A DNA stretch of 64,000 nt from Clostridia bacterium (GCA_017517325.1 JAFWZW010000010.1:1-64000); one strand, 5' to 3'. Counted from the stretch's first letter, positions 1-14,406 are shown. Numbers and translations: made by a program. The notes: generated by a model from the sequence alone, not told the origin.

Positions 1-250
1 GGCAGTCCACGTGAGCGTAGTGACGGTTTTCAGTCTCGTACTCAACGTGTCTGGTGTTGATCGTGATACCTCTTGCCTTTTCTTCGGGTGCGTTATCGAT
101 CTGGTCATATGCCATGAATTCGATGTTGCCGTTGCCCAGAGAAAGGGTCTTGGTGATAGCAGCGGTAAGAGTGGTCTTACCGTGGTCAACGTGACCGATG
201 GTACCAATGTTTACATGGGGTTTAGTTCTTTCGAATTTTGCCTTTGCCAT
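1..250 (-). CDS. tuf: Elongation factor Tu, N-terminal part (cut by window edge)
   Basis: EF-Tu carries aminoacyl-tRNA to the ribosome as a GTP complex. Only the first 83 residues are inside the window; the gene runs off the left edge. The visible start reads [20 protein letters not shown], followed by the P-loop VDHGKTTL and the switch I region [13 protein letters not shown], all diagnostic of EF-Tu. The ATG is preceded by a strong AGGAGG on the minus strand. It lies 48 bases downstream of fusA and is the last visible gene of the rpoB-to-tuf operon. The frame is open to the edge with no stop, so this is a true partial gene and not a fragment. Confidence 0.97.
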   Translation of the reverse strand, partial: MAKAKFERTKPHVNIGTIGHVDHGKTTLTAAITKTLSLGNGNIEFMAYDQIDNAPEEKARGITINTRHVEYETENRHYAHVDC

Positions 251-298
251 TGTTATTTCCTCCTGAATATTGTTTTATTTTTAAATTAATGATTGAAA

Positions 299-2374
299 TT
301 AGTTGGCAGATTTCTTAATGATCTGCTGCTGGATGGAAACGGGAACCTCTGCATAGTGGTCGGGCTCCATAACGTAGGTGCCGCGGCCCTGGGTCTTGGA
401 ACGAAGGTCGGTTGCGTAACCGAACATTTCGCCCAGAGGAACCTCACAGTTGATCTGCTGACCGCCACCAACTGCTTCCATACCGAGAACGCTACCGCGA
501 CGCTGGTTGATGTTACCGATAACATCGCCCATATAATCGTCAGGGGTAACAACCACTACCTTCATAATAGGCTCGGTAATGGTAGGATCTGCTTTTCTCA
601 TTGCTTCCTTGAAAGCCATAGAGCCGCAGATCTTGAACGCCATTTCGGAAGAGTCAACCTCGTGGTAGGAACCGTCGAACACGGTAACCTTGGTGTCAAC
701 TACGTTGTAGCCGGCAACGACACCGCTTTCCATTGCGCCGCGGATACCGGCGTCAACAGCGGGGAGGTATTCCTTGGGAATGGCACCACCAACAACCTTG
801 TTGATGAACTCGTAGCCCTTACCGGGTTCGTTGGGTTCGATGGTCATCTTAACGTGAGCATACTGACCCTTACCGCCGGACTGACGGGCGTACTTAACGT
901 CAACGGTTGCTTCCTTGCGGATGGTTTCACGGTATGCAACCTGAGGCTTACCAACGTTTGCTTCCACGCGGAACTCACGGAGAAGTCTGTCAACGATGAT
1001 CTCAAGGTGCAATTCGCCCATACCTGCGATGATGGTCTGACCGGTTTCTTCATCGGTGGATACCTTGAAGGTGGGGTCTTCCTCTGCAAGCTTGGAAAGG
1101 GCGATACCCATCTTTTCCTGACCTGCCTTGGTCTTGGGCTCAATGGCAACGCGGATAACGGGATCCGGGAAGTCCATAGACTGAAGAATGATGGGGTTCT
1201 TTTCATCACAGAGGGTATCACCGGTGGTGGTGTACTTAACACCGATTACGGCGGCGATATCACCGGCGTAGATCTTATCGGCATCTTCTCTGTGGTTGGC
1301 GTGCATCAATACGATACGGCCAAGTCTCTCTCTCTTACCCTTAACGGAGTTGTAAACGGTAGAACCGGTTTCAACGGAGCCGGAGTAAACACGAACAAAG
1401 CAAAGTCTGCCAACGAAGGGGTCGGTGGCAATCTTGAATGCCAGTGCTGCAAAGGGCTCGTCCTCGCTGGAGGGACGCTCCTGCTCTTCTTCAGAGCCGG
1501 GAAGCTTACCAACGATGGGGGGGATATCGAGGGGAGAAGGCATATATTCGACGATGGCATCCAAAAGCTTCTGCACACCCTTGTTACGATAAGAGGTACC
1601 GCAAAGTACGGGGATCATCTTACCGGCAATGGTGGTTACGCGGATGGCTTTGTGGATCTCTTCCTCGGTGAGTTCTTCCCCTTCCAGATACTTCTCGAAC
1701 AGGGCATCATCGCTTTCAGCGATAGCTTCCAGAAGCTGTGTTCTGTATTCTTCTGCCTTGTCCTTCATATCGGCGGGAATATCCTCTTCGCGGATCTCGG
1801 TGCCGTCGTTATTGGTGTAGATGAAAGCGCGCATCTTCACAAGGTCAACGAGGCCGCAGAATTCATCTTCAGCTCCGATGGGGAGCTGGATCGGCACAGC
1901 GTTTGCTTTCAGTCTTTCATGGATCTGGGAGACAACGCGATAGAAGTTGGCTCCGCCGATATCCATTTTGTTAACGTAAGCAAGACGGGGTACGTTATAC
2001 TTGGTAGCCTGACGCCATACGGTTTCAGACTGGGGCTCAACACCACCCTTGGCACAGAAGACGGCAACTGCACCGTCAAGTACCATCAGGGAACGCTCCA
2101 CCTCAACGGTGAAGTCAACGTGGCCGGGGGTGTCGATAATGTTGATTCTGTTGTTTTTCCAGAAACAGGTGGTTGCAGCGGAGGTAATGGTAATACCTCT
2201 TTCCTGCTCCTGCTCCATCCAGTCCATGGTAGCGGCGCCGTCGTGGGTCTCACCAAGCTTATGCGTTTTACCGGTGTAATACAGGATACGCTCTGTGGTG
2301 GTCGTCTTGCCGGCGTCGATATGAGCCATGATACCGATGTTTCTGGTTCTCTCAAGTGGATACTCTCTCGGCAT
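299..2374 (-). CDS. fusA: Elongation factor G
   Basis: GTPase that drives translocation of tRNA and mRNA on the ribosome. The 691-residue protein has the usual full length: G domain with P-loop [19 protein letters not shown] near residue 20, DTPGH near residue 85, NKMD near residue 140, then domains II to V ending in the EF-G fold. It starts with [20 protein letters not shown]. The upstream region on the minus strand has an AAAGGAAACGGAG ribosome binding site. It sits between rpsG (70-base gap) and tuf (48-base gap) in the classical str operon order. The canonical G-domain sequence argues for the housekeeping factor rather than a TetM-type protection protein. Confidence 0.98.
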   Translation of the reverse strand: MPREYPLERTRNIGIMAHIDAGKTTTTERILYYTGKTHKLGETHDGAATMDWMEQEQERGITITSAATTCFWKNNRINIIDTPGHVDFTVEVERSLMVLDGAVAVFCAKGGVEPQSETVWRQATKYNVPRLAYVNKMDIGGANFYRVVSQIHERLKANAVPIQLPIGAEDEFCGLVDLVKMRAFIYTNNDGTEIREEDIPADMKDKAEEYRTQLLEAIAESDDALFEKYLEGEELTEEEIHKAIRVTTIAGKMIPVLCGTSYRNKGVQKLLDAIVEYMPSPLDIPPIVGKLPGSEEEQERPSSEDEPFAALAFKIATDPFVGRLCFVRVYSGSVETGSTVYNSVKGKRERLGRIVLMHANHREDADKIYAGDIAAVIGVKYTTTGDTLCDEKNPIILQSMDFPDPVIRVAIEPKTKAGQEKMGIALSKLAEEDPTFKVSTDEETGQTIIAGMGELHLEIIVDRLLREFRVEANVGKPQVAYRETIRKEATVDVKYARQSGGKGQYAHVKMTIEPNEPGKGYEFINKVVGGAIPKEYLPAVDAGIRGAMESGVVAGYNVVDTKVTVFDGSYHEVDSSEMAFKICGSMAFKEAMRKADPTITEPIMKVVVVTPDDYMGDVIGNINQRRGSVLGMEAVGGGQQINCEVPLGEMFGYATDLRSKTQGRGTYVMEPDHYAEVPVSIQQQIIKKSAN

Positions 2375-2444
2375 TGTACGCTCCGTTTCCTTTTCTTAGA
2401 TTGTACCCGACCGCAAGGCATGCTATGCTGCCGGGTGTGTGTTT

Positions 2445-2915
2445 TTAATATCTGTAATGAGCAAAAGCCTTGTTTGCTTCTGCCATCTTGTGAGTGTCTT
2501 CTCTCTTCTTAACGGCGCCGCCAAGATTGTTGGTAGCATCGATAATTTCGTTTGCAAGTCTCTCACACATGTTCTTTTCGCTGCGAGCTCTGGAATAATT
2601 GATGAGCCAGCGAAGACCCAAGGTCTGTTTTCTGTCGGGCCGAACGTCGATGGGCACCTGGTAGGTAGCACCGCCCACTCTTCTTGCTTTGATCTCGAGT
2701 GCAGGCATGATGTTCTCAAGGGCCTTCTGGAATGTTTCAAGGGGATCGTTGCCAGTCTTTTCCTTCACGATTTCGAATGCATCGTAAACGATCTTCTGTG
2801 CAACACCTTTTTTACCGTCCAGCATAATGTTGTTTACCAGCTTGGTAACCAGCTTGGAACCGTAGATAGGATCCGGCAGGACGTCTCTTTTGGAAATCTG
2901 ACCTCTGCGTGGCAC
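2445..2915 (-). CDS. rpsG: 30S ribosomal protein S7
   Basis: Primary binding protein of the 16S rRNA 3' major domain, forming part of the E-site in the small-subunit head. The 156 residues match the standard bacterial length, beginning [20 protein letters not shown] and containing the conserved [12 protein letters not shown] and [15 protein letters not shown] segments. The start codon is GTG (CAC at 2913-2915 on the plus strand), preceded by AAGGAGG. It follows rpsL by 136 bases and precedes fusA, as in most bacterial str operons. In many bacteria S7 represses its own operon by binding the rpsL-rpsG intercistronic mRNA; no specific structure for this was identified here. Confidence 0.98.
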   Translation of the reverse strand: MPRRGQISKRDVLPDPIYGSKLVTKLVNNIMLDGKKGVAQKIVYDAFEIVKEKTGNDPLETFQKALENIMPALEIKARRVGGATYQVPIDVRPDRKQTLGLRWLINYSRARSEKNMCERLANEIIDATNNLGGAVKKREDTHKMAEANKAFAHYRY

Positions 2916-3051
2916 TAGAACTTCCCTCCTTCATAATAATATAATGATATCTTCGGTACTCCGACGGTCCTTGCCGCCGGTGAAGTGCCCAGCTTTTGAT
3001 CAAATTCATATAAATATGATGCAAAATGCTAAGCACAACCTGAAAGCCTGC

Positions 3052-3471
3052 TTACTTGGAAGCCTTGGCTCTCTTCGCTCCGTACTTGGAACGACCTTGG
3101 TTTCTTCCGTTTACGCCCTGGGTATCCAGAGTGCCACGGATGATGTGGTAACGAACACCGGGAAGGTCTTTGACTCTTCCGCCGCGGATCATAACGACAG
3201 AGTGTTCCTGCAGGTTATGACCGATACCGGGGATATAAGCCGTAACTTCGTTACCGTTGGTCAAGCGGACTCTTGCAATTTTACGAAGAGCTGAGTTAGG
3301 CTTCTTCGGAGTCTTGGTGGAAACCTTCGTACAAACACCGCGCTTCTGGGGGCAGGAAATAGCAACGGTCTCTTTTTTCAAAGAGTTCATGCTCTGCTGC
3401 AGTGCGGGGGACTTGGACTTGTAGGTTACCTTTTCGCGACCAAATCTTACCAATTGGTTGAATGTTGGCAT
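3052..3471 (-). CDS. rpsL: 30S ribosomal protein S12
   Basis: Decoding-centre ribosomal protein, the site of streptomycin-resistance changes. The 139-residue protein starts [25 protein letters not shown] and holds the conserved [18 protein letters not shown] and [26 protein letters not shown] motifs. The KKPNS lysine is wild type, so no classical streptomycin-resistance substitution is seen there. A GGAGGTGCACT ribosome binding site precedes the ATG. It is the first ribosomal gene after rpoC; the L7Ae-like gene found between rpoC and rpsL in many Firmicutes is absent, and a 147-base spacer with a perfect hairpin lies there instead. Confidence 0.98.
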   Translation of the reverse strand: MPTFNQLVRFGREKVTYKSKSPALQQSMNSLKKETVAISCPQKRGVCTKVSTKTPKKPNSALRKIARVRLTNGNEVTAYIPGIGHNLQEHSVVMIRGGRVKDLPGVRYHIIRGTLDTQGVNGRNQGRSKYGAKRAKASK

Positions 3472-3542
3472 AGTGCACCTCCTTCTTCAATAGTCATATT
3501 ATGGTATCACATTTCAAAAAAAAATGCAACACTCACCCGAAG

Positions 3543-3570
3543 GTGCAAAATGCATTTCTGCATTTTGCAC
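3543..3570. promoter_or_regulatory. Perfect 12-bp hairpin in the rpoC-rpsL spacer
   Basis: GTGCAAAATGCA, a four-base TTTC loop, then the exact complement TGCATTTTGCAC. On the minus (transcribed) strand it lies in the 147-base spacer between the rpoC stop and rpsL start. It is followed not by an immediate T-run but, after about 20 bases, by a run of nine Ts, so it is not a standard terminator. A processing site or attenuator separating rpoBC from ribosomal gene expression is possible; this is inference. Confidence 0.6.
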
Positions 3571-3618
3571 AAATCCGGGCGAAAAGCAAAGTTGAAAATG
3601 GGATATTTTTACTACGGA

Positions 3619-6600
3619 TTAACCAAAAATACTCTCTTCTTCGTCGCTTTGGGTATCGCAAACCTGAACGTCGCGGTAAAGCTCCATACCGGTACCGGCG
3701 GGAATCAGCTTACCGATGATCACGTTTTCCTTCAGACCCATGAGAGGATCCACCTTGCGCTTGATGGCAGCTTCGGTGAGGACCTTGGTGGTCTCCTGGA
3801 AGGAAGCGGCAGAGAGGAAGGACTCGGTGGAAAGAGCGGCCTTGGTAATACCCAGAAGGAGCGGAGATGCGGTGGCTTCTACCACAGCCTCGCCTGCTTC
3901 CATACGGGCACGTACGGCGGCGTTGGCATCCTCAAACTCGGTAACCTCCACCATCGTGCCGGGGAGGAGCTGAGTGGAGCCGGAATTTTCCACACGAACC
4001 TTGCGGGTCATCTGACGGGCGATGACTTCAACGTGCTTATCGTTGATTTCTACCGCCTGGAGACGGTAAACCTTCTGGATCTCACGAACGATATACTCGT
4101 AAGCGGCATCGGTACCGTCGATACGGATGATATCAGCGGGCTTGCGCAGACCTTCGGTCAGGGCCTGACCGCGAACAACGGCCTGGCCGTCCTCCACGAT
4201 CACTCTCAAGCCGTAAGGAATAAGGTAGCTCTTTTCGGTGCCGTCAATGCCGGTCACGATCACGTGGCGGTTCTTCTTGCTGTCGTCAATGCGGACTTCA
4301 CCGTCAAAATCGGCAAGGATAGAGGCCTTCTTGGGGCTTCTTGCTTCAAAGAGCTCTTCTACACGGGGCAGACCCTGGGTGATGTCACCGCCGGCAATAC
4401 CACCGGTGTGGAAGGTTCTCATGGTAAGCTGGGTACCGGGTTCACCGATGGACTGTGCTGCAATGATACCCACTGCCTCACCGATGTTGACCTTTTTGCC
4501 ATTGGCAAGGTCGGCACCGTAGCAATGTGCACAAACACCGTGGCGGCACTTACAGTTCAATACGCTTCTCACGTACACTCTGGTAATACCGGCTTCGGTG
4601 ATGGCATCTACCATAGATTCGTTGATCATCTTGCCATTCTCTACCAAGATCTCACCGGTTTCGGGGTGGATCACGTCGGCAGCGGCGTATCTGCCTAGGA
4701 TACGGTCAGCAAGCTTTTCGATCATTTCCTTGCCTTCCATAATATCCTCAACCCAGATACCCTCGGTGGTACCGCAATCCTCAGCGCGGATGATCACATC
4801 CTGCGCAACGTCTACCAGACGGCGGGTCAGGTAACCGGAGTCAGCGGTACGAAGTGCCATATCCGCAAGACCCTTACGGGAGCCACGGGCGGCAATGAAG
4901 TATTCAAGCACGTTCAGACCTTCGCGGAAGTTTGCCTTGATAGGCAGCTCCACGGTACGACCGGTTGCAGTTGCCATCAGACCACGCATACCGGCAAGCT
5001 GTCTCATCTGCTTCATAGAACCACGGGCACCGGATACTGCCATCATATTAATGGGGTTATCGGGGCGCAGGTTCTTCTGCAGAGCGGTGGTTACGTCCTT
5101 GGTACATTCTTCCCAAATAGAGATCACTCTGCGGTAACGCTCTTCATCGGTCAGTTTACCGCGACGGAAGTGACCGGTCACCACGTCTACCTTCTTATCA
5201 GCCTCGGCAATGATCGCCTGCTTTTCGGGAGGAACGGTCATATCCGAAACGGAAACGGTGAGGGCAGCCTTGGTGGAATACTTGTAGCCCAGTGCCTTGA
5301 TCTTGTCCAGCATTTCCACCGTTTCAGTGGCACCGCAATACTTGATGGCACGGTCGATGATGGTGCCGAGCCCCTTGGAGTTCACCACGAAATCAATTTC
5401 GGGCTTAAAGAGGTTGGCGGGATCATCACGGTCTACGAAGTGGAGCTTCTGGGGGATCACGCTGTTGAAGATCATACGGCCGTAGGTGGTATCCACAAGC
5501 TGGGAAACCTCCTTACCATCCACGATGCGGGTCTGGCGGACCTTGATGCGGGCGTGAATACCCAGATCCTTATTCTCGTAAGCCATAACGGCTTCATCGA
5601 AATCACGGAAGATCTTTCCTGCGCCGACTTCGTCAGCGCGGAAGGTGGGCTCTTCATCCTCAAACTCACGCACGTAGGTGAGCCAGTAGGAGCCAAGAAC
5701 CATATCCTGGGTAGGAACGGTTACGGCCTTACCGGAAACAGGCTTGAGGAGGTTGTTGGCGGAAAGCATAAGGAATCTTGCCTCTGCCTGAGCCTCGGGA
5801 GAAAGGGGTACGTGTACGGGCATCTGGTCGCCGTCAAAGTCGGCGTTGAATGCAGTACATACCAGAGGATGGAGCTTGATGGCTCTGCCCTCTACCAGAA
5901 CGGGCTCGAAGGCCTGAATGGAAAGACGGTGCAGAGTGGGAGCACGGTTCAAAAGAACGGGGTGTTCCTTGATCACGTATTCCAGAGCGTCCCAAACCTC
6001 GTGGCTCATACGCTCAACCTTCTTCTTGGCATCCTTGATATTGGTTGCCTTGCCGGTCTCAACCAGTCTCTTCATTACGAAGGGCTTGAACAGCTCGATG
6101 GCCATTTCCTTGGGAAGACCGCACTGATACAGCTTCAATTCGGGACCTACGACGATAACGGAACGACCGGAATAGTCAACGCGCTTACCCAAAAGGTTCT
6201 GACGGAAACGGCCCTGCTTACCGCGGAGCATTTCGGAAAGAGACTTGAGGGGACGGTTGCTGGGGCCGGTTACGGGTCTGCCGCGACGGCCGTTATCAAT
6301 GAGAGCGTCTACCGCTTCCTGAAGCATTCTCTTTTCGTTGCGAATGATGATCTCAGGTGCGTGAAGCTCCATCAATCTCTTCAGGCGGTTGTTACGGTTG
6401 ATAACACGGCGGTACAGATCGTTGATATCGGAGGTAGCAAAGCGGCCGCCGTCAAGCTGTACCAAGGGTCTGATCTCGGGGGGGAGAACAGGAAGAACGT
6501 CCATAATCATCCACTCGGGCTTGTTGCCGGAGAGGCGGAAGTCCTCTACGATCTCAAGACGTTTTGCAAGGCGAAGTTTCTTCTGGCCGTTGCTGGAATC

Positions 6601-7182
6601 CATCTCGTTTCTGAGAGACTGGGAGAGCTCTTCCAGATCCAATTCCTGCAAAAGCTTCTTTACGGCTTCGGCACCCATACCGGCTTCGAAGTCGTTTTCA
6701 TACTTTTCTCTCGCAGAACGGTATTCCTGCTCCGTCAGGAGCTGCTGCTTTGCAAGGGGAGTAGAACCGGGATCGGTTACGATGTACTGCGCAAAGTACA
6801 GAACCTTCTCCAAAAGGCGGGGGGAGATGTCCAAAAGGATACCCATTTTGGAGGGGATGGCTCTGAAATACCAGATGTGGGAAACGGGAGCCGCCAGTTC
6901 AATGTGGCCCATTCTTTCACGGCGCACCTTGCTAGTGGTAATTTCAACGCCGCACTTTTCGCACACCTTGCCAACGTATCTTACCTTCTTATACTTGCCG
7001 CAATGGCATTCCCAATCCTTGGTAGGTCCAAAGATGCGCTCGCAGAACATACCGTCGCGCTCGGGCTTCAAGGTTCTGTAGTTGATGGTCTCGGGTTTTT
7101 TTACTTCGCCGTAGGACCAACGTCTGATATCATCGGGAGAAGCCAGACCGATTCTAATTTTATCAAAATCATTATGTTCCAT
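3619..7182 (-). CDS. rpoC: DNA-directed RNA polymerase subunit beta'
   Basis: Catalytic subunit of RNA polymerase. The 1187 residues match the usual Firmicutes length without large lineage inserts. Visible motifs: N-terminal zinc site [20 protein letters not shown] (about residues 59-78), the catalytic loop NADFDGDQM (about residue 450) whose aspartates hold the active-site magnesium, the second zinc site [11 protein letters not shown], and the trigger-loop/bridge region ending [16 protein letters not shown]. The start [23 protein letters not shown] has AAAGGAGAAG upstream. It is separated by 17 bases from rpoB and cotranscribed with it. Confidence 0.99.
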   Translation of the reverse strand: MEHNDFDKIRIGLASPDDIRRWSYGEVKKPETINYRTLKPERDGMFCERIFGPTKDWECHCGKYKKVRYVGKVCEKCGVEITTSKVRRERMGHIELAAPVSHIWYFRAIPSKMGILLDISPRLLEKVLYFAQYIVTDPGSTPLAKQQLLTEQEYRSAREKYENDFEAGMGAEAVKKLLQELDLEELSQSLRNEMDSSNGQKKLRLAKRLEIVEDFRLSGNKPEWMIMDVLPVLPPEIRPLVQLDGGRFATSDINDLYRRVINRNNRLKRLMELHAPEIIIRNEKRMLQEAVDALIDNGRRGRPVTGPSNRPLKSLSEMLRGKQGRFRQNLLGKRVDYSGRSVIVVGPELKLYQCGLPKEMAIELFKPFVMKRLVETGKATNIKDAKKKVERMSHEVWDALEYVIKEHPVLLNRAPTLHRLSIQAFEPVLVEGRAIKLHPLVCTAFNADFDGDQMPVHVPLSPEAQAEARFLMLSANNLLKPVSGKAVTVPTQDMVLGSYWLTYVREFEDEEPTFRADEVGAGKIFRDFDEAVMAYENKDLGIHARIKVRQTRIVDGKEVSQLVDTTYGRMIFNSVIPQKLHFVDRDDPANLFKPEIDFVVNSKGLGTIIDRAIKYCGATETVEMLDKIKALGYKYSTKAALTVSVSDMTVPPEKQAIIAEADKKVDVVTGHFRRGKLTDEERYRRVISIWEECTKDVTTALQKNLRPDNPINMMAVSGARGSMKQMRQLAGMRGLMATATGRTVELPIKANFREGLNVLEYFIAARGSRKGLADMALRTADSGYLTRRLVDVAQDVIIRAEDCGTTEGIWVEDIMEGKEMIEKLADRILGRYAAADVIHPETGEILVENGKMINESMVDAITEAGITRVYVRSVLNCKCRHGVCAHCYGADLANGKKVNIGEAVGIIAAQSIGEPGTQLTMRTFHTGGIAGGDITQGLPRVEELFEARSPKKASILADFDGEVRIDDSKKNRHVIVTGIDGTEKSYLIPYGLRVIVEDGQAVVRGQALTEGLRKPADIIRIDGTDAAYEYIVREIQKVYRLQAVEINDKHVEVIARQMTRKVRVENSGSTQLLPGTMVEVTEFEDANAAVRARMEAGEAVVEATASPLLLGITKAALSTESFLSAASFQETTKVLTEAAIKRKVDPLMGLKENVIIGKLIPAGTGMELYRDVQVCDTQSDEEESIFG

Positions 7183-7199
7183 ATTTCACTTCTCCTTTC

Positions 7200-10100
7200 T
7201 TATTCTTCGAATCCGCTATCTTCCTGATAGACGGAAGCACTTCCCATATAGTCGGAAAGATCTTCTTCCGGCTCGGGATTAAATTCGGTGGAGCCCTCTT
7301 CATCGTCAAAGAGAGGATCCTCGGCATCATAGATCTGCTCGCCAAGCTCCGAAGCATCAATGGTCTGGATGCCGCGGTTCTCTTCCTCGCTGATCTCCTT
7401 CAGCGTTACGACGCTGTTATCTTTATCCAAAACTTCCACGTTCAGACCCAAGGCCTGCAGCTCGCGGACCAGAACCTTAAAGGATTCGGGTACGCTGGGA
7501 GTGGGAATGTTCAGACCCTTCACAATAGCCTCGAAGGTCTTGACACGGCCCACCACGTCGTCGGACTTGACCGTCAGGATCTCCTGCAGGGTGTAAGCGG
7601 CACCGTATGCTTCCAGCGCCCAAACTTCCATTTCACCGAATCTCTGACCGCCGAACTGTGCTTTACCGCCCAGAGGCTGCTGTGTAACCAGAGAGTAAGG
7701 ACCGGTGGAACGTGCGTGGATCTTATCATCTACCAGATGGTGGAGCTTCAAATAGTACATATAACCTACGGTTACGCGGTTATCGAAGGGCTCACCGGTG
7801 CGGCCGTCGTAAAGCACGGTCTTACCGTCGGGAGAGCAGCCTGCCTCCTTAAGCAGATCCTGAATATCCTGCTCGTTGGCACCGTCGAATACGGGGGTCA
7901 TAAAGTTCTTACCCAGCTTCTTTGCAGCAAGACCCAAATGTACCTCCAGCACCTGACCGATGTTCATTCGGGAAGGAACGCCCAGGGGGTTCAAAACGAT
8001 ATCCAAGGGAGTACCGTCGGGCAGGAAGGGCATATCCTCGGGAGGAAGAATGCGGGAAATAACACCCTTGTTACCGTGGCGGCCTGCCATTTTGTCACCC
8101 ACGGAGATCTTTCTCTTCTGGGCAACGTAAACGCGAACTACCTTATTGACGCCTGCGGGCAGCTCGTCACCGTTTTCACGGGTAAAGGTGCGCACGTCAA
8201 CGATGATACCGCTTTCGCCGTGAGGCAGTCTCAGGGAAGTATCACGCACTTCTCTTGCCTTCTCACCGAAGATGGCACGGAGCAGTTTTTCCTCTGCAGT
8301 CAGTTCGGTCTCACCCTTGGGGGTAACCTTACCAACCAGAATATCACCTGCGTGTACCTCAGCACCCTTGCGGATGACGCCGTCGGCATTGAGATCCTTC
8401 AGAGCGTCTTCACCAACGGAGGGAATATCGCGGGTGATCTCTTCCGGCCCCAGCTTGGTATCTCTTGCTTCGTGAGAATATTCTTCAATATGAATGGAGG
8501 TGTAAACGTCTTCACGGACCAGACGCTCGTTGAGAAGAACGGCGTCCTCGTAGTTGTAGCCTTCCCAGGTCATAAAGCCGATGAGCATATTCTTACCCAG
8601 CGCCATTTCACCGCCCTGGGTTGCAGTACCGTCAGCCAGAACCTGACCAACCTCAACTCTCTGATCCTTGGATACGAAGGGTCTCTGGTTAATACAGGTA
8701 CCTTGGTTGGTACGCTTGAATTTCACCAGATGGTAAGCATCCACGTGGCCGTCGTCAGCCTTCACGCGGATCTCGTCTGCGGAAACGTATTCAACGTAGC
8801 CTGCGGACTTTGCCAGAACGCAGACACCGGAATCCGTACCGGATTTGTACTCAATGCCGGTACCGATCATGGGTGCTTCGCTGACCATCAGCGGAACTGC
8901 CTGTTTCTGCATGTTGGAGCCCATGAGTGCACGGGTGTTATCGTCGTTTTCAAGGAAGGGAATGTGAGATGCGGAAACGGAAACGACCATTTTGGGCGAA
9001 ACGTCCATATAGTCGATCTCTTCTCTGGGTACTTCCAGAATTTCCTCTCTTCTGCGGGCCGTAACCTTCTTGTTCAGGAAGCGATGCTCTTCGTCCAGAG
9101 GCTCGTTTGCCTGTGCTACGGTATATTCGTCTTCCTCATCGGCGGTCATATAGCGAACCTCGCTGGTAACCACGCCGGTTTCCTTATCCACCTTGCGATA
9201 GGGCGCCATAATGAAGCCGAATTCGCTGATCTTGGCGTAGGTGGAAAGATAGGAGATCAGACCGATGTTAGGACCTTCAGGGGTCTCAACGGGACACATT
9301 CTGCCGTACTGGGTATAGTGTACGTCACGAACCTCGAAGGAAGCTCTGTCACGGGAGAGACCGCCGGGACCAAGAGCGGAAAGACGGCGCTTGTGAGTCA
9401 ATTCGGACAAGGGGTTATTCTGGTCCATAAACTGAGAAAGGGGAGAAGATCCGAAGAATTCCTTGATAGCAGAGATCACGGGACGCACGTTGATCAGTGC
9501 CTGAGGCGTAACGGATTCCGTATCCTGAATGGTCATTCTTTCCTTTACGATCTTATCCATTCTGGAGAAGCCGATGCGTAGCTGATTCTGAAGCAGCTCG
9601 CCTACGCAGCGCAGTCTTCTGTTACCCAGGTGGTCAATATCGTCATCCACACCGATGTTGTGGGAAAGTGCAAAGAGGTAGTTCACGGAGGAGAAGATAT
9701 CCTCGTGGGTGATGTGCTTGGGAACCAGCTCGTCTTTTCTCTCGATGATCTTCTCGACTCTCTCGTCGTCATCGGAGGTCTCGGCAAGGATCTCACCTAA
9801 AACGGAGAGCTTTACCATTTCCTTGATGCCGGTCTTGGCGCATACTTCTGCAGGGAGGAATTTGGTCATGGGAACCATACCGTTGGAGAAGACCTTGACT
9901 TCCTTACCGTCTTCTGCCACAACGGTCAGATGGGTAACGCCCTTTTCATCCAGCGCTTCTGCCTTTTCACGGGTCAAAACCTCGCCCTTGTCGTAAACGA
10001 TCTCGCCGGTGAGAGCGGAGATGGCGGGAGCGGCAAGAGTCAGCCCCGTAACGCGGCGCGCCAGAGCAAGCTTCTTATTGTACTTGTAGCGGCCAACGGC

Positions 10101-10931
10101 GGAGATATCGTATCTCTTGGCGTCGAAGAACAGGTTGTTCACCAAGGTCTGGGCGCTTTCCACCAAGGGGGGATCGCCGGGACGGAGTCTTCTGTAGATC
10201 TCCTTCAGGGCTTCCTCGTAAGCGGTGGTGTTGTTGTTTTCGGCGGTTGCAGTGATGTTATCCTTATCCATGGTGAGAAGGAGCATCGTATCATCGCCGA
10301 ACATTTCCTTCAGTTCCGCATCGGTGCTGACGCCGAGAGCACGCACCAGAATGGTAACGGGCATCTTGCGGTTTTTATCAATGCGAACGTAGAAGATATC
10401 GTTCTGATCCGTTTCGTATTCCAGCCAAGCACCGCGGTAAGGGATCACGGTGGTGGCAAAGGTGGTCTTATCGCTCTTTTCCTGGAGCTTCTGATAGTAG
10501 ATACCGGGAGAACGAACGATCTGGGAGACGATTACACGCTCTGCGCCGTTGATCAGGAAGGTACCATTGTCGGTCATCAGAGGGAAATCGCCCATGAAGA
10601 TCTCCTGCTCCTTGATCTCGCCGGTCAGCTTGTTGGTCAATCTCACCTTAACGCGCAGGGGAACGGCGTAGTTAACGTCTCTCTCCTTGCATTCCTCAAT
10701 GGAGTACTTGGGGGTCTTCTCCACCGTGTAATCCACAAAGTCGATGAGAAGATTGCCGGAATAGTCCACAATGGGAGAAATATCCCGCAGGACCTCCATC
10801 AAGCCTTCCTTCAGGAACCAATCAAAAGAGTCCTTCTGGATCTCAATGAGATTCGGAAGAGCGAGGGGCTCGTCGTTCTTGGCAAAACTCCACCGCGTGT
10901 TGGTTCCGCACTTCTGGGGATGTGTCATCAT
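7200..10931 (-). CDS. rpoB: DNA-directed RNA polymerase subunit beta
   Basis: Second large catalytic subunit of RNA polymerase and target of rifamycins. The rifampicin region is readable as [32 protein letters not shown], with wild-type-looking D, H, R and S positions. The active-site [10 protein letters not shown] motif lies toward the C-terminus. The open frame extends upstream to 10955, but an AGAAGGAG ribosome binding site lies inside that extension, immediately before ATGATGACACAT, so the start at 10931 ([16 protein letters not shown], 1243 residues) is chosen. It heads its operon: rplJ-rplL, usually just upstream, are not here and ligA is divergent instead. Confidence 0.98.
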   Translation of the reverse strand: MMTHPQKCGTNTRWSFAKNDEPLALPNLIEIQKDSFDWFLKEGLMEVLRDISPIVDYSGNLLIDFVDYTVEKTPKYSIEECKERDVNYAVPLRVKVRLTNKLTGEIKEQEIFMGDFPLMTDNGTFLINGAERVIVSQIVRSPGIYYQKLQEKSDKTTFATTVIPYRGAWLEYETDQNDIFYVRIDKNRKMPVTILVRALGVSTDAELKEMFGDDTMLLLTMDKDNITATAENNNTTAYEEALKEIYRRLRPGDPPLVESAQTLVNNLFFDAKRYDISAVGRYKYNKKLALARRVTGLTLAAPAISALTGEIVYDKGEVLTREKAEALDEKGVTHLTVVAEDGKEVKVFSNGMVPMTKFLPAEVCAKTGIKEMVKLSVLGEILAETSDDDERVEKIIERKDELVPKHITHEDIFSSVNYLFALSHNIGVDDDIDHLGNRRLRCVGELLQNQLRIGFSRMDKIVKERMTIQDTESVTPQALINVRPVISAIKEFFGSSPLSQFMDQNNPLSELTHKRRLSALGPGGLSRDRASFEVRDVHYTQYGRMCPVETPEGPNIGLISYLSTYAKISEFGFIMAPYRKVDKETGVVTSEVRYMTADEEDEYTVAQANEPLDEEHRFLNKKVTARRREEILEVPREEIDYMDVSPKMVVSVSASHIPFLENDDNTRALMGSNMQKQAVPLMVSEAPMIGTGIEYKSGTDSGVCVLAKSAGYVEYVSADEIRVKADDGHVDAYHLVKFKRTNQGTCINQRPFVSKDQRVEVGQVLADGTATQGGEMALGKNMLIGFMTWEGYNYEDAVLLNERLVREDVYTSIHIEEYSHEARDTKLGPEEITRDIPSVGEDALKDLNADGVIRKGAEVHAGDILVGKVTPKGETELTAEEKLLRAIFGEKAREVRDTSLRLPHGESGIIVDVRTFTRENGDELPAGVNKVVRVYVAQKRKISVGDKMAGRHGNKGVISRILPPEDMPFLPDGTPLDIVLNPLGVPSRMNIGQVLEVHLGLAAKKLGKNFMTPVFDGANEQDIQDLLKEAGCSPDGKTVLYDGRTGEPFDNRVTVGYMYYLKLHHLVDDKIHARSTGPYSLVTQQPLGGKAQFGGQRFGEMEVWALEAYGAAYTLQEILTVKSDDVVGRVKTFEAIVKGLNIPTPSVPESFKVLVRELQALGLNVEVLDKDNSVVTLKEISEEENRGIQTIDASELGEQIYDAEDPLFDDEEGSTEFNPEPEEDLSDYMGSASVYQEDSGFEE

Positions 10932-11016
10932 AAAAGAAACCACTCCTTCTTTCATATTACAAATTCATTAAACGGCCGCTTCTTTTTTTACAAAACCGCG
11001 ATCTAAAACCGCCTTT

Positions 11017-11044
11017 ATTATAAATAACTGAAGCGAAGGATCAA
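11017..11044 (-). promoter_or_regulatory. Second candidate promoter of rpoB operon
   Basis: Minus-strand TTGATC (11039-11044) and TATAAT (11017-11022) separated by 16 bases, about 85 bases upstream of the rpoB start. The -35 is imperfect. It would give a short leader compared with the upstream promoter at 11157-11185. Confidence 0.45.
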
Positions 11045-11156
11045 AATTTTACAATTGACAAAAGAAAAAGTTTACAAAAATTTTTCTTCTATTTACTTTC
11101 TTTTTACAAACTTTCCTAAAAATGCCGATTGTGCCGCTATGATAACGCAGTTTATA

Positions 11157-13296
<2,140 letters not shown>

Positions 13297-13314
13297 AGAA
13301 AGTGAGTCTGTACG

Positions 13315-14370
13315 ATGTGTAACATTGCAGGATACAACGGAACAAAAAACGCCGCCCCCATTCTTCTGGAAATGCTCCGCCGCCAGGAGCCCTACGACGG
13401 AGGCATGAGCACAGGCGTTGCCACCATTCACCAAGGAAAACTTCACTATCGCAAGATCGTAGGTGACGTTGAAACTCTCATTCGGGAGACCGACGTCCTC
13501 TCCCTTCCCGGCACCATCGGCATTGCCCACACACGCCCCTTCGGCACCAAGGGGACCCTGCCCATGCATCCAAATTTCAACATGGAAGAAACCATGGCAC
13601 TGGTAACCAACGGCACCACCCCAAAAAATCCTTACGAATCCCGTTGGAACGAAGCAGTGGATATGTTGGTTGAAAAGGGTTACGTCTTCAAGCAGAAAAG
13701 CGTTCCCACAAAAAAAAGAGCCCCCCTCACCAGCCGCGACGGTATGCTGGTAGCCGCACCGGAAGCAAGAGTGTTTCTGGCAGATTACTATATCAAAGAG
13801 GGAAAAACCCCCGAAGAGGCCCTGGCTCTTGCCTGCGCCCATATGTACAGCGACAACGTTTCTGTGATGATCGGCGAATCCTTCCCCGATCGGATCTGTC
13901 TGGCCCGTACCACACGCCCTATGGTGGCAAAGCTTGCGGAGGACGGAGTCTATATCGCCACCTGCCGCTTTGCCTTTCCAGCGGAACTATCGGATCTGGA
14001 CGGGGAGGATCTTCCCCTCCATCACAGCGTTTCCGTTTACCGCGACGGCTTTTTCGTACACCGTGAAAAAATGAACGTAGAGCCCGTTTGCCCCGTAACA
14101 CCCAAGGTTTTCAGGGAAGCCATGAACCGCATTGAAGGGCTCCTTTTGCAAAGCCGAGAAAATCCCCTTTATTTTGACGAGCTGGAATTTTTCGTTCGGG
14201 ATCATTTGGCCGACGTCTGGCAAGAGCCCCATACCTTCACCCAGCACGCGCGGGTGGTATACGACGTGCTCTGGCAGTTGGAACAAGAAGGAAGGCTGAA
14301 AAAGGTTCTTCGTATGCAGGAACGAAAAACAGGGTTGCGCCCCCGTTATTATTTTTGGCTGGAAGCATAA
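13315..14370 (+). CDS. Stand-alone class II glutamine amidotransferase-like protein
   Basis: The N-terminus MCNIAGYNG begins with the Cys2 that serves as N-terminal nucleophile in class II (Ntn) glutamine amidotransferases. The following GIAHTRPFGTKG resembles the HTRWATHG segment of GlmS/PurF-type domains, and VTNGTT replaces the usual NGxIxN motif. At 351 residues there is no sugar isomerase or phosphoribosyltransferase domain. The last 90 residues (REAMNRIEGLLLQ...YDVLWQLEQEGRLKKVL) are helical and could be a winged-helix-like tail. The acceptor substrate cannot be told. It follows ligA closely and ends at a shared terminator. Family assignment is secure, function is not. Confidence 0.8.
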   Translation: MCNIAGYNGTKNAAPILLEMLRRQEPYDGGMSTGVATIHQGKLHYRKIVGDVETLIRETDVLSLPGTIGIAHTRPFGTKGTLPMHPNFNMEETMALVTNGTTPKNPYESRWNEAVDMLVEKGYVFKQKSVPTKKRAPLTSRDGMLVAAPEARVFLADYYIKEGKTPEEALALACAHMYSDNVSVMIGESFPDRICLARTTRPMVAKLAEDGVYIATCRFAFPAELSDLDGEDLPLHHSVSVYRDGFFVHREKMNVEPVCPVTPKVFREAMNRIEGLLLQSRENPLYFDELEFFVRDHLADVWQEPHTFTQHARVVYDVLWQLEQEGRLKKVLRMQERKTGLRPRYYFWLEA

Positions 14371-14374
14371 AAAA

Positions 14375-14401
14375 CGCCCGTCTTCCCTTGGGAAGCGGGC
14401 G
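14375..14401. terminator. Bidirectional intrinsic terminator
   Basis: CGCCCG-T-CTTCCC stem with TT loop and GGGAAGCGGGCG return. A T-rich ATTCTTTATT follows on plus and TTTTTT on minus, so it can end both the ligA operon and the convergent hydrolase gene. Confidence 0.85.
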
Positions 14402-14406
14402 ATTCT

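Noticed and set aside
293..2512. Very long plus-strand open frame opposite fusA
   Set aside because: It mirrors the codon pattern of fusA, has no family features and overlaps an unquestionable gene; the same holds for long frames opposite rpoC, rpoB, pnp and the importer genes.
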